64,000 nt of DNA from Dryomyza anilis. Taxonomy: Eukaryota; Arthropoda; Insecta; Diptera; Dryomyzidae. The stretch covers positions 4,774,001 through 4,838,000 of the forward strand of contig OX638131.1 of NCBI GenBank assembly GCA_951804985.1, read 5' to 3'. The notes below the pieces were generated by a model. It was given only the letters and a program-made list of their open reading frames with translations. It was not told the origin of the DNA and did not search any database. The position numbers were made by a program, and so were the translations under genes. Below are positions 32,235 through 44,725 of this stretch, one piece after another. Each line of letters starts with the position of its first letter. The first letter of the stretch is position 1.

Positions 32235-33060
32235 TACACTCCACACAAAAAAATATAAAAAAAAAATTTTAGTTAAATTTTATTTTTCAGTGAAAAACAG
32301 AATTTATACTGAAAAAATTGTGTTTTTAGTAAAAAATTGAATTTATAGTGAAAAATTGATATTGTAGTAAAAATTGAATTTTTATATTTGAAAATTTGAA
32401 TTTTTAGTGAAAAATTGAATTTTTAGTGAAAATTTGAATTTTTAGTGAAAAATTGAATTTTTAATGAAAAATTGAATTTTTAATGAAAAATTGAATTTTT
32501 AATGAAAAATTGAATTTTTAGTGAAAAATTAGTGAAATTATAGTGAAAAATTTAATTTTAGTGAAAATTTGATTTTTTTTAGTGAAAAATTTAATTTTTA
32601 GTGAAAAATTTAATTTTTAGTGAAAAATTTAATTTTTAGTGAAAAATTGAATTTTTAGTGAAAATTCGAATTTTTAGTAAAAAATTGAAAAATTTAATTT
32701 TTAATGAAAAATTTAAATTTTAATGAAAAATTTAATTTTTAATGAAAAATTGAATTTTTAATGAAAAATTGAATTTTTAGTGAAAAATTGAATTTTTAGT
32801 GAAAAATTGAATTTTTAGTGAAAAATTGAATTTTTAGTGAAAAATTGAATTTTTAGTGAAAAATTGAATTTTTAGTGAAAAATTGAATTTTTAGTGAAAA
32901 ATTGATTTTTTTAGTGAAAAATTTAATTTTTAGTAATAAAATTTGAATTTTTAGTAAAAATCGAGTTTTTAGTGAAAATATAATTTTTAGTAAAAAATTA
33001 AATTTTTAGGAAAAATACAATTTTTAGTGAAAATTTTAATTCGTACTGAAAAGGATATTT
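32235..33060 (+). repeat. 19-bp minisatellite, array 1
   Basis: Tandem of GAATTTTTAGTGAAAAATT with frequent one- or two-base variants (AATGAAAAATT, TTAATTTTTAG). The same unit forms arrays at 42485-43560 and, inverted, at 47985-48400. Confidence 0.92.
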
Positions 33061-33960
33061 TTTAATGAAAAAAATATTTTTTTATTAAAAAAAAAAAATA
33101 AACCTCAATCAACCTCGCAAAATAATATACATATAACCGACGCTCAAAAATAATAAATGCCGTCATTTTATTTTTGTGCTCGCTAAGTTCATTCAGCCGC
33201 ATATCCGTTCTGAATGAAAAAACATTGATATTTTTAAAATTTGTTTTATTTTATTTTTCACTTCTGCATTATAAATAAAATTAATTCTTGAAATAAAAAG
33301 TGAAATCGTTTCATAGGCGCCGGCCGAATTGATACATATATCTTCGTTGTTTGTGAGAATCCCATGAATGACTCAAAGTTCAGTTTGTTGCCACAAACTG
33401 TCAGATACAAGATACACACAGCATGAGAGTATCTACTACGTACGTACATCACATTCGTATCTGAATCTAAAAACATCTGTAATTGCGCGCCAGCCGAAGC
33501 TCAATTTGCATTGTTAATCAATGCGATTTATAACGGATATTTAAGGTGTTTGTACAATTCAGGGACAAGTTACAGCACATCGAGGAAAAAATCTAAATAG
33601 CAAAAATACAGACGAGCACCACTACGTGACGAATAGCTACACAGTTAACTTTACAGATACATGATACTCTCAGTGGTTTTTATGAGCTAAAGCAGTGGCG
33701 GACTAGGTTGAAAAGACTAACCGTACTTACCGCTCTTAATCGGTCCGAAAATTAAACCGATCCCAAAATTTAAATTGACCCACAAAACAGTATTTTTTTT
33801 CTTCAGCGAAATCATTTTATATCATTTATTCTGTCCCTTTCAGGGGTTTAAAAAAAATAAATATATTGACATATATTCGGAAATCTTAACCAAAATCAGG
33901 ACATTCTTATTTTCCTTTATTTTATGGATCGAACTTTTAAATTCCGAAATTACCATTTCT
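33061..33960. other. Intergenic DNA with no supported feature
   Basis: Mixed AT-rich and moderately GC-rich sequence. No coding or repeat signal that I can support. Confidence 0.45.
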
Positions 33961-33967
33961 CAGTAGG

Positions 33968-34375
33968 CGCTGGTGATTGGATCGCAAATCAATCCGATTC
34001 TCTAGTTTTAAAGAAGTATCGATCTCAATTTCAATTCTTATCGAAATTTAAGTCGAGTTCGAGTATATGTCGTACGAATCACTATTCGTAGAAATCCCTA
34101 GAAACTGGTACATGGTACAATTCTTTAACCAGCGAACTATTTTTTTTTTTTATATCGATTGAAGTTTCAAATTCACACAATAACCGATGGGTCACAATGA
34201 TGACGGGGCTGGTGATTGGATCGTGAATTAATTCGAATAAAATCGAAAAGTATTATCGATCTCTAATTCGAATCTTGTCTGGAATTTCTGGAGTTCGAGA
34301 TTTTTCTGATGTCCTACGAATCACTAGTCGAAGTAGTACCTAGAAACTGGTAGATGGTCAAATTTTTCAGCCAGA
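33968..34375 (+). repeat. Tandem duplication of about 235 bp
   Basis: GCTGGTGATTGGATCG at 33968 and 34208 opens two similar segments, both containing TACGAATCACTA and CCTAGAAACTGGTA. Diverged copies. Confidence 0.7.
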
Positions 34376-34429
34376 ATATGCCTATATTTTCTCTAATTTT
34401 TCTGGAATGTTTGGAGCATATTTTCGGCA

Positions 34430-35130
34430 AAGACAAAGGTAGTTGGAAATTTTGAGAAGCGTATGACAGATTATGGTATTATAATGGCAGATTCCCCGAA
34501 CGAACTCCGCCTTTGTCTGCTTAAATTTTGTCTATTAAATGTTTTTAAACTGGAATATTTTGGGAAGTATCTGGAAATTTCTGTTATTTTAAGGAATATT
34601 TCGGGCATATTTCCGGCAAACACACAGATAAATGGAATATTTTGGGAAGTGTATTGCAGGTTGTAAAATTTTGTGGAATTTTATTAGCAGATTCACGGCG
34701 TATTTGGAAAACGGGCATAAAACAGACAGCTTGTGATATAAACTCCTGTGAAATATGTCGAAAAAAACATTTCAAAACTGCCTCGACCCTGCCAAAAATT
34801 TTGTCTGGGGTGACCGAGACAAAATGTTCAGCATTTTTCATAAATATTGTTTTGGCATATTTTCGGAAAACACACAGATAAATAGAAATTTGGGGGAAGT
34901 ATATAGCAGATCACCAAATTTGCTGTAACTATAAAGACAGATTTCCGGCATATTTTGGGAATGGACAGACAAAAAACGGGTACTGATTCAAACTCCACCT
35001 TTGTCGTAAAAATAATTCTAAACAGTCGTAAAATGTATGTCTGGCATTTTTCAAGAATTTTTCATAATTTTGCATAATTTCCGCAAAAACACAGATAAAT
35101 AGCATATTTTGGGATGTTTAGCAGATTTCA
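34430..35130 (+). repeat. Dispersed repeat family with CGGCAAACACACAGATAAAT
   Basis: Internally repeated sequence with GGCATATTTTCGG, CAAACACACAGATAAAT, TTTTGGGAAGTGTAT and TTAGCAGATT. Related copies: 57.31-57.80 kb and 60.20-60.99 kb, the last in opposite orientation. Likely a mobile element family; ends not defined. Confidence 0.65.
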
Positions 35131-36340
35131 TTTATTATTTATTTATTTTATGATTCTTTACATTTTGAAAATTTTAAATTTTCACACCGGCCCATCGGTC
35201 GATTACCTTGTCTAGACAGTCCGCCCCTGCTGCAAAGAGAATGTTTAACGGGACGCCATACATTTTGCAGCATTCAACGCATATAATCTAATGGAACTGA
35301 TTGATTGAGTTGAACTGAACTAAAAATTTAAATAAATTTAAACCAATTTGAAATATAAACCAATTAAAAATGATAAATGATTCGTGCGTTTTTTTTAACT
35401 CAGTTTTAAAATTCATGACATAAAACGTTTAAAAACGCATACCAAATAGGTTTTTCTGAGAACCGGCAAAATGGAAATAACCTAAAGCAAAAGAATTTGT
35501 TTGACTATTTATTTTATAAGTTTTCTTGAAAAAAATAGCCTTCCACTGTACTTCCTGCTACCATTTAAGTAGTAGCAGCTTTTAATTTTTTTTATAACAT
35601 TAAAAAAACAACGCCTTGGTATTCTTTATGGCGTCCGCAAGAAAAAAAATTAAATTTCAGTCGATAATTTTATGCAAAAACTCAGCTAGAAGCCAAAAGA
35701 AAAATCTTAACATAAGGAAATGTATAGTTTTTGCTGCATTAAGGAAAATTCTCCTCTATGGTCAATGTACCATAATGATGCAAAAGGGCAAATAAACAAA
35801 AAAACTGCATGAAAAACTTTAAATACAAAACAAAGCTAAGCGAAAATAAAAACAGAAAAATAGCAAAATATTTATACGGCAAACACTTTATGCAGAGATT
35901 TATGCGGTAAACACTTTGAAAGGCGAAGCAGTTTGCAGCGCATAGAATAAAATTGTTTTGAAAACTATGAAAAATAAATATTTTTGTATATAGAATATAC
36001 TTTTAGTAGCAGTAATATAATTTTGTTAGATACTTTTGTATCTAGATAGTTTTTTAGCTAAATATTTTTGTATCATATTTTTGTATCATATTTTTGTAGT
36101 ATCTAAAATATGTTTTTTGTTTTTATAAATCGAAACTTTTGTATTTTAAAAAATGTATCGGAGTTATATTTTTCAATTTGCCCATCAAACTAAACTATAA
36201 TTGGCGATATCAAAACAATATCATTTATAGGCTCAAATTGAATTTTAAAATTGTTTGAGTTACATATTACTCATTATTTTATCGAATTCAATATTATCAT
36301 CATATCGTCGTTGGACGAAAAATCACCAAATACATTTTCA
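35131..36340. other. AT-rich intergenic DNA
   Basis: Only short tandems such as ATATTTTTGTATC at 36060-36100. No gene supported. Confidence 0.5.
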
Positions 36341-36734
36341 AACGAGTTGGGAAAGTTAGGTCACATGGGGCGGACTTTTATAGTCGGTCGGGCCCGACTA
36401 TGGAATACCCTACACCTTTGGTGGGGATATTAATGTGGGATATTTAATTGCATACCTTAATTTTAAAGTTTTTAATTATGCTAAACCTCCCCACCCTCAG
36501 AATATTATTCATATATCAGAAATTTACGTCTCATATCCCATAAATTAAAAAGATAAAATAAAAGTATAAACAACTAAAAAAAAAAATTGAAAAATATAAA
36601 TGGGCGGACCACGGTCTCGGGTAGTGATACTGATCAAGAATATATATACTTTTCCATACCTAATACGCCTCCTGAGGGGCGTTATAATATATGCACAAAG
36701 TTAATATACCCTGTACCTAGGTGTAGCGTATAAA
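36341..36734 (+). mobile_element. mini-me-like repeat, copy B (decayed, deleted)
   Basis: Begins AACGAGTTGGGAAAGTTAGG and ends ATACCCTGTACCTAGGTGTA; keeps the palindromic GTCGGTCGGGCCCGACTAT and GATCAAGAATATATATACTT, but lacks the GTCY tract and the middle. Confidence 0.7.
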
Positions 36735-36959
36735 TACAAAACATTCACTTACAAAAATCTTTATATATCTGTCAATTTTTAATCGATTATCTCTGAAAAT
36801 GTAAATCTATCAATTGATATTTCATCTTGAAAATGCATCGAATACTTTTTACAATATTAATCAACAAACTCGAAATTTAAGTTTTTCATAAAAATGTATT
36901 TGGTGACTTTTCGTTCTACAACGACGATATGGCTTTGTATGATATTTTTTTACAATTTT

Positions 36960-37200
36960 ATTACAAAGGTTAATATGGGATAAAAATGCAAAGTTTGACC
37001 CCACTACGACGCTCCGTTTAGGTTCTACAGCCATTTTAGGTTTAAGATGTAATATCTCGACTCCCACTAAGTCGATCCTTATTATACCCCATAATAAGAT
37101 CTAATATGAGATAAAAAGTGCAAAGTTTGACCCCCTTACGCCGTTTAGATTCTACAGCCATTTGCAGATAAATATCCGATATCTCGACTCCTACTAGTCA
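36960..37200 (+). repeat. Diverged tandem duplication, unit about 130 bp
   Basis: ATATGGGATAAAAATGCAAAG...GACCCC...CCGTTTAGGTTCTACAGCC is followed by ATATGAGATAAAAAGTGCAAAG...GACCCCC...CCGTTTAGATTCTACAGCC. The segment is the reverse of the CTCCTAAACGGAGCG motif at 52 and 39.5 kb. Confidence 0.7.
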
Positions 37201-37295
37201 ATCCCTATGATTTTTATACCATCGATTCATTATCGATAACAATTTTTTTTTTAAATGTCTTCTACATTCAATTTCTTGGACAACATACTATATTA

Positions 37296-37982
37296 GGATG
37301 TCACTTATTTCTGAACACCCATGTCTCACCACCTAGGATTGTTTATTAGGATTTAAAAATAAGGTGTGCAACATTTTTTTGAATTTGAACAACGGGAACA
37401 CGTGCCACAAGTACATTGAAAATTGTACTAGGAGGTGCGTTTGTACTAGGAGTCGAAATTTTGAATATTTCAAAACAATATTTCGACTATGCAATCATTT
37501 GCGAAAAAAAAAATTATATGTAATCGGATTTTCGATGTTTCGATAATTTTCCGTGTTATCGTTTGTTTTATACAGCAGTAAACACATATAAACCAAAGGA
37601 TATTTTTTTTAAATATAAAAACAAAATATTGGAACAAAATTTGTTTACCAATTGAATAACACTAATTACTAAAGGATGGCATACTAATTTTTTTTTTTGA
37701 TTTATATGTGTTTATTGCAGTATAAAACAATCGATAACTCGGAAAATTATCGAAAATCCGATTACATATAAATTTTTTTCGCAAACAGTTCTACATGATT
37801 GCAAATATTGTTTTGAAATGTTCTAAATTTCAACACCTAGTAAAATTTCCAATGTACTTGCGGCACGTTTCCCGTTGTTCAAATTAAAAAAAAAATTACA
37901 TATCTTATTTTTTGTCCCAATTAAACCATCCTAGGTGGTGAGAAAACTAAAAATCGGAAAAAGTGTCAAATAAGTGACACAC
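37296..37982. mobile_element. Fold-back element, candidate 5-bp TSD TATTA
   Basis: Left GTCACTTATTT and right AAATAAGTGAC open long inverted arms (shared: CACCACCTAGGAT, AACGGGAA, GTACATTG, TCGGATTTTCGAT, CGATAATTTTCCG) around a short centre near 37.64 kb. TATTA flanks both sides (37291-37295 and 37983-37987). No protein. Confidence 0.8.
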
Positions 37983-37989
37983 TATTACT

Positions 37990-39440
37990 GTATTTTAATA
38001 TATATCGTATTGAACTCAACATATTTTCGAAGCAATCTTGTTCGGTATCATTCCAATTACAAAAAATGTCTCGTACCGAAAAAAATTCGACAGAACACAT
38101 CAATTTTTACCTAACTACATATGTCCAATTTGACGCTCGATACAAAAAAGTGTCCGATATTGTGTGAATTCTCCTTTTTTTGTATTGATATCGTATGGAT
38201 ATCGATAAATATACTGTGAAGTTTAGATTAAAATTTAACATAATAAAATACACAGTCCATAGCATGAACTTTGGCTATTTTGAACCCTGATACCTCATAT
38301 ACATATTTGTCTTAAATATGTCTCTAATAAATATTCTTGAATTTTCTGCATATTTGATTCTTCCAAATACTGTTTCAGGAAAAACGGTTAAGTAACCAAA
38401 ACTGGATTTGTTTTGCAATACTTAATTAAAAATTTTGCACCACGTGCGGCATTTGCTGCAACCCAGTCAAAAGTTCTAAATTGCAAATTCTCGCTGAAGT
38501 GAAGTGCAACATTTGCAATTTTTGCTACATCGCTCTTAAGCTTTGTTTACAAATCGTTAATAAGCTGCCCATGAACGGTTCAAATAAAAATGTTTTTCTA
38601 TGGCCAGACAGGGGCGGTCTAAACATATAAGCCAATCAAGATTCTATCAATGGGCCTTCCTAAAGAAGCTTTTTTTTATGTGATTATGTATTAAGAAAAA
38701 AAAAATGTTATGGTGTCTACCGGAAGCTTTTTTTGTAGATCTGAATGTTGGATAGTAATATAGGTCATATACAAAATTTTAAAGTTGGTGGTATGTAAAA
38801 TGATAACTTGAAAAACTGTGATATAAGCCGATTAAAAGTTCATAATACCATATATGGGCATTTCTAGAAAAACGTCAACCACGATCGAAAAATTTGAAAT
38901 GCTAAAATCTTTGAAATAACGGTGGATTTGGAAACTTAAATATGTGAATCTAAATAAAATTCTATTCCGTTAATGGTAACGGAAAATATTATTTTCTGTT
39001 CAACCTTAGTTAATATTTCTAAAGCTTAACAATAAGCATTGAAATTAAAATAAGGGACACATTTTGATTTTTGTATAAGGGTGTCCTATTGTCACTTACG
39101 GAACCAAAAACATACATTTCTTACCATATTAAACTAACAATATTTTTTAAAGAGTTGAATCCCTTGTTTCTAAAGCAGAATTTCTTCCACATTTTCAAAA
39201 AATGTAAACATTGAATTCCTAGTATTTCAAGAACATTACTAACAGCTATTTAAGTTCTGTCACGTTCGGAACTTTCAGTAAAAAAAAAGTGTAAAAATAT
39301 AAAAAAAAAACATTTTTTTGCAAAAATATCAAAACATATTTTTTTTATATATTTTTTTATATATTTTTTTTAGTAAAAAAAAATAAATACTTAAAATGTT
39401 ATGGGGGAGAATTCTGAACAAAATTAGAATTATATATACA
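37990..39440. other. AT-rich intergenic DNA
   Basis: No supported gene or repeat. Homopolymer A/T runs at 39290-39390. Confidence 0.5.
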
Positions 39441-39450
39441 AACAATTTTT

Positions 39451-39735
39451 TTACAGAAAATGTAATGATGCCATTCGATTCACTGAATATCATGGATTCA
39501 TAGGTAAAATTTCTGTATCCCTGGAAATTCTGTAGCTCCTAAACCGAGCGTTTTTTCAAGGTCACAATTCAAAATTTTCAAAAAAATGGATCTTGGATAG
39601 TTTTTTTTTTCATAAAAAAATACTGGGATTATTTACAGAAAATGTAATGCCATTCGATTCACTGAATATCATGGATTCATAGGTGAAATTTCTGTATCCC
39701 TGGAAATTCTGTAGCTCCTAAACCGAACGTTTTTT
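39451..39735 (+). repeat. Tandem duplication, about 100 bp at 179-bp spacing
   Basis: ACAGAAAATGTAATG, CCATTCGATTCACTGAATAT, CATGGATTCATAGGT and GTAGCTCCTAAACCG occur at 39454-39549 and again at 39634-39728, nearly identical. The shared end carries the CTCCTAAAC motif also found at positions 52 and 37.0 kb. Confidence 0.85.
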
Positions 39736-40405
39736 CCGTAATTATTCTGTGATTTATTACGAAATAACTATAAACTTTAGAAACAAAGTGTACATATACA
39801 CAAATAAGGTAAATTGTCTTAACTATGTTCTCAGGTAATTCAAAAAAATATATTGTACGCAAAAAGTATTTTTAGAAAAATAATCATAGTGATAATTTCT
39901 ATACGGAACTTTTTGTCTCGTCTGGAATTATTCTGTGATTCATTATGAAAAAACTATAATTTTTGGAAACAATCTGAAAATATACAAAGAAAGCACATGA
40001 TTTCAGCTATTTTCTAAAATAATTTAAAAAAATAAATTGTAAGCAAAATTTGCAAACTTTTTCGAATTTCCTTATGAACCTCTACAGTTAGTTCCATTTT
40101 TGTTCCGTCCGGAACGCCAACTATTTAATTTATATCTTTTTATCTACCGTATAGAATTCTCTAATTTTTAGTACAATTTAAATTCATTAATTTAAATTAT
40201 TTTTTTTTAATTTTTCTTCGAAATATTAAAGTTTTACGCGAATGTCCCGTCCGGAACCTCAGAAAATGTCCATATTTGGAATTCGCTGAAAATTCCCCAC
40301 ATCAATATATTAGTCCAATAGAGTATTTTTAGGGGTTGAGTTTTTAAATAATAATTCTATAAAATTAGTTAATACAAAGTCATTGTCAGTCTAATGTGAT
40401 AACAT
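39736..40405. other. AT-rich intergenic DNA
   Basis: Several short related segments (TCCGTCCGGAACG, TTCTGTGATTTATTACGAA) suggest further decayed copies of the unit at 39.5 kb. No gene. Confidence 0.4.
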
Positions 40406-40410
40406 GTGAA

Positions 40411-40762
40411 ACGCGGTTACCATTTAATGTTTTTCAGAGGTCACCAAAGTTTATGTATCCGACCGATCACAACCATTTTCAATAACAACCAAATTAGTTA
40501 TATAAGTGATATAATAGCTGAGTATCATAGGTATAACTCTTTTAATTTTCTCGTAATCGTGACTTCAACAGCATAAAGGCAGACAGACAAAAATACCGAT
40601 ATACCAACAAATAGCTGGGCATCAGTAAACCGACTCAGGAGGTAATGCCGATCACAAATATGTATGTACATGTTTCTTTGTACACTTGTAGCATTTTCTG
40701 GGTATAACCATCGGATGACAAAATTGAATATACCCTTTCAATTTTAGTGTAGATTATAAATA
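40411..40762 (+). mobile_element. mini-me-like repeat, copy C (decayed, 5' truncated)
   Basis: Matches copy A from GGTTACCATT through TCGTGACTTCAACAG, a worn GACAGACA tract, CGACTCAGGAGGTAATGCCG and TATACCCTTTCAATTTTAGTGTAG. Confidence 0.75.
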
Positions 40763-40899
40763 GGACACTAATGATAAGTGAAGATCCCATTTGAACATAG
40801 AGATGGGTCGATTTATGAAGCTAAATATATTTTAAAAGAAATTAAAAGTGTCAACAACTGGTATAAAAAAATCATTTTAAAATAAATCATTTAAAATCG

Positions 40900-41480
40900 A
40901 AATAATGCTTTTGTGGGCCGGTTTAACATTTTCGGACGAATAATAAAGCAAAGCTCTATAGCTGCCACTCCGCCCCTGTGACCAGTCGAAATAGATGCAG
41001 CAGGAGGATGGCGATGCCGACAGCAGGCAGCAGCTATGGTCAGTGCGAAATATTTGCGCGCGCTGCCAATGAATTTTGTTTGCTTAGGTTTTTTGCGCAA
41101 TTTTCCGCTGTGGTGGCAGCTGCAGCAGCAGAGACAGAGGCAGCAAAGGTAATTATGCGCGTTGGTTGACATTTGCTCAAATGGGCGGCAAAGGTGGCCA
41201 GATGCAACTATGTTATTTTTCAACATTATTTTTACAGCTGTGGAATTAAATGAAAAAATGCCACAGAGCAACAACACGACAGACTTTTTTGCATGTTTTC
41301 TATTTGGCGAGGGAAATATTTTTGTTCAGATGCTAATCATGTGTTGTAGCAAAGACGAAGAGTGGGTTCCGCGATAGCTCTATTTGTAAACGCAGTGAAT
41401 TGCGTATGGAGAATCTGAAAAATAAAAAGAAGTTGAAAATTAAAAGTAGTAGAAAACGTACAACAACAAAAAAAGAGGAA
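40900..41480. other. GC-richer non-repetitive island
   Basis: Sequence with (CAG)n-like runs and balanced composition, open on both strands for 60-130 codons but with no recognisable protein. Resembles conserved regulatory or intronic fly DNA. Not a supported gene. Confidence 0.35.
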
Positions 41481-41899
41481 GCGCAGGTGCTACGACTTTT
41501 CTTAATTTTCTACATTTTAAAATTGCAACTGCTTTAACCCATTTGTGCCATTAAAAAATGGCTGCAAAGTTATCTTCATTCGATTTTGAATTACATAGAC
41601 AATCTTTAGGAAGATTAGAAAGATTTTATCGAAATTGTATTTTCTATCCAAAATATGCCGAAAATATGCCTTTAACATCAGACACAATTTAATAATCATC
41701 CAAGACAATATCATATATATTTAAGGCATATTTCTGCCAAGCATTAAGTTTCTAGAATTTTTAGAGCAATACGATACAAAATCTTTGACAATTTCAAATT
41801 TTTCAATCGTTCTTTCGACTTATCTTTTTTCTACATACCCTCTACGATACCGCTCATCTAGTTGGACTGTTTTTCACATTGCTCACTTTTTGGGTATAA

Positions 41900-42460
41900 T
41901 TCTACCCAAGCGCCTTTAATGGGTTAAGGAGCCGGGTATATTCGTTCTTTCGTTCATTCGCCGTTGGCTGTTGGATCTTCTTTTTATTCTTCTTATTCCT
42001 CTTATGCTTCCCAGCAGATAAGAAGGTGTTTTTGCAGAATTTCATATTAGACACAGCGAGAAACCTGGACTCGCGGCAGCACCTGCAGCTTCTACAGTTG
42101 TTTCGTGTCTATTTTGAGCCACATTTGGCAGCGAGAATTTTCTTTAGCCGCTGAAACTGCTGCTTAATTTTTTTTCATTTTTCTCTACACGAAGAGGGAA
42201 TCTGCTTTGCAATCTTCTGTCCCCACTTTTCATGCAATTCTACAAAGTCATCATCATCAGCAGCAGCATTTGCCGCCAAACCAAATAAATAAGCGACGAA
42301 GTAGCGATCCACAAAAAACTACGGGTTCCCATCCCATCAAAGCCTTTGCAGCGCCAGATTTTTGTCTTGTGAATATTTTGCAACACTAATCGTAGATCAC
42401 AGGGCGACGAAGCAACGCTGCTTGGTGGGCAATCCATACTGAAATCAAGAGCCAACATTT
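41900..42460. other. GC-richer non-repetitive island
   Basis: Same character as the island at 40.9 kb, with CATCATCATCAGCAGCAGCA at 42250. Short Gln/His frames only. No gene supported. Confidence 0.35.
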
Positions 42461-42484
42461 TTAAATTCTTTTAAAATATATTTT

Positions 42485-43560
42485 TAATTTAAAACTTTGA
42501 ATTTTGAATAAAAAATTGAATTTTGAGTGTTAATTGAGATATCAGTGAAAATTTGAATTTTTAGTGAAAAGTTTAATTTTTAGTAAAAAGTTTAATTTTT
42601 AGTGAAAAATTGAATTTTTAGTGAAAAATTGAATTTTTAGTGAAAATTTGAATTTTTGATAAAATTTGAATTTTGAGTGAAAAATAAATTTTTAGTGAAA
42701 ATTTGAATTTTTAGTGAAAAATTATACTTTTAGTGAAAAATTTAATTTTTAGTAAAATAATTGGATTTTGAGTGAAAAAATTAAGTTTTTAATGAAAAAT
42801 TGAATTTTTATTGAAAAATTGGATTTTGAGTGAAAAAATTAATTTTTCAGTGAAAAATTGAATTTTAAGTGAAAAATTTAATTTTAAGTGAAAATTTGAA
42901 TTATGAGTGAAAATTTGAATTTTAAGTGAAAATTTTAATTTTTTGTGAAAATTTGAATTTTTTAGTGAAAAATTGAATTTTTCATGAAAAATTGAATTTT
43001 TAGTGAAAAATTGGATTTTTAGTGAAAAATTGGATTTTTAGTGAAAACTTGAATTTTTAGTGATTAAGTTGAATTTTTAGTGAAAAATTGAATTTTTAGT
43101 GAAAAATTGAATTTTTAGTGAAAATTGAATTTTCCGTGAAAAATGTAATTCTTAGTAAAAAATTTAATTTTCAGTGAAAAATTGAATTATTAGTGAAAAA
43201 AATAATTTACAGTGAAAAATAATTTTTTTTAGGGAAAATTTGAATTTTTAGTGAAAAATCGAATTTTTAATGAAAATTAAATTTTTTAGTGAAAAATTTA
43301 ATTTTTAGTGAAAAATTTATTTTTTAGTGAAAAATTTAATTTTTAATGAAAATTAAATTTTTAGTGCAAAATTTTTTTTTTAGTGAAAATTTAAATTTTT
43401 AGTGAAAATTTGAATTTTAAGTGAAAATTTGAATTTTAAGTGTAAAATTTGATTGTTAGTGAAAAAGTGCACTTTTGGTGTAAAATTGAATCTTTAGTGA
43501 AAAATTTAATTTTTAGTGAAATTTGAATTTTTTAATGAATCATTGAATTTTTACTCAAAT
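42485..43560 (+). repeat. 19-bp minisatellite, array 2
   Basis: About 1.1 kb of GAATTTTTAGTGAAAAATT and variants, same unit and orientation as array 1 at 32.3 kb, more diverged. Confidence 0.92.
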
Positions 43561-43619
43561 ATTAAACTAAATTTACATTTTAAAATTTGCCCACACCTGC
43601 CAAAAATTTTATTTTTATT

Positions 43620-44145
43620 TTCCCCTTTAGCTGTTCCTTCCTTCGTTTCGTTCTTCCCATCTTCCCGTGCTGTGCTTTTGCGCAATTTGCATAATTTGCA
43701 TTTTCCATTGCTTGCGTCAGACTGACGCGACAGACGTCACTCTGCCAGAGCAAATTCAAGCTAACTCGTCAACCCAACTCGTTGCGGGACCAACAATCGT
43801 TGAAACGAATGCTAGGAAGCAAGTAGAAGAGAAATACGACGAAGACGACGAGCCTTGTACTACGGCATGTTCGCTTCGACTGTGGCCTGCGAATGCGATG
43901 AGTGATTAAATTGATTGAATTAAGACAACAAAATGAGCGAAACTCGGGCAGCACTAAGTGGGCAACGACGTTGGCGGTGGCTCGGCATGAATTGTTGTTT
44001 GGCAGGAACAGCCGAAGAGCAGACAAAGAGCAGTGCAGCCGATGTGTGACGTTGGTTACAAGCAACAAAATGTTGACAGCAAACGATACATGTTGAGCGG
44101 CAATTAAATGAATGTTTGCGCTAGCTGAAATGTGCTGCACCCACT
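43620..44145. other. GC-richer island with acceptor-like start
   Basis: Follows a pyrimidine tract ending CCCCTTTAG at 43630. The frame continuing from it is open to 43909 and includes TLPEQIQANSS, then VEEKYDEDDEPC, which is more protein-like than most frames here. No family, no donor and no upstream partner were identified. The overlapping - strand frame has no support either. Confidence 0.25.
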
Positions 44146-44594
44146 ATCTCTTTTAAATTTGTTTGTGCTTTTACACTTTTGGTTATTTTAATATACTTAT
44201 TTTCCATATAAACACCACATATTATTTATTATCCACCCTCCACGCTTTGCTTGATAAATACGTGTCGTGCATGCACCTTGTTTTGTACTTCGGCTAGTGC
44301 TTCGTGTACCCTTCGGTTACTAATCAATTATTTTGACACCGCTGCGCCGGCCCACTTGCGCCCGGATTTGCGGACTTAGAATTCATTTCGATTTATAACA
44401 ACTCACTTAGTTTAGAGATAGTCAGGAGGAATTCAGAGTGGTAGTCGGGGAGAAAAGAAGCATGAATCGATGCAGAACAGCTGCGTCTAGTGCGAGAACA
44501 TGCCACAAATATCGAATACCAGAAATCTCTGTAATTTGCAAAAGTATGCGCAACAACAAAATTCCATTCATGTGCGCAAATTGGCTATATTTTT

Positions 44595-44725
44595 GAGCCG
44601 CTCGCACTGTTACTCTGTTGCGCACGCGCGCTCTTTCACTCTGCTTTAATGAGTATTTCTGCATTACTCATTAAAGCAGAGTGAAAGAGCGCGCGTGCGC
44701 AACAGAGTAACAGTGCGAGCGGCTC
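44595..44725. repeat. Perfect palindrome, 61-bp arms and 9-base loop
   Basis: Bases 44595-44655 are exactly complementary to 44665-44725 with loop TTTCTGCAT. It begins GAGCCGCTCGCACTG and is much more GC-rich than its flanks. Any transcript would fold into a long perfect hairpin. Confidence 0.95.
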
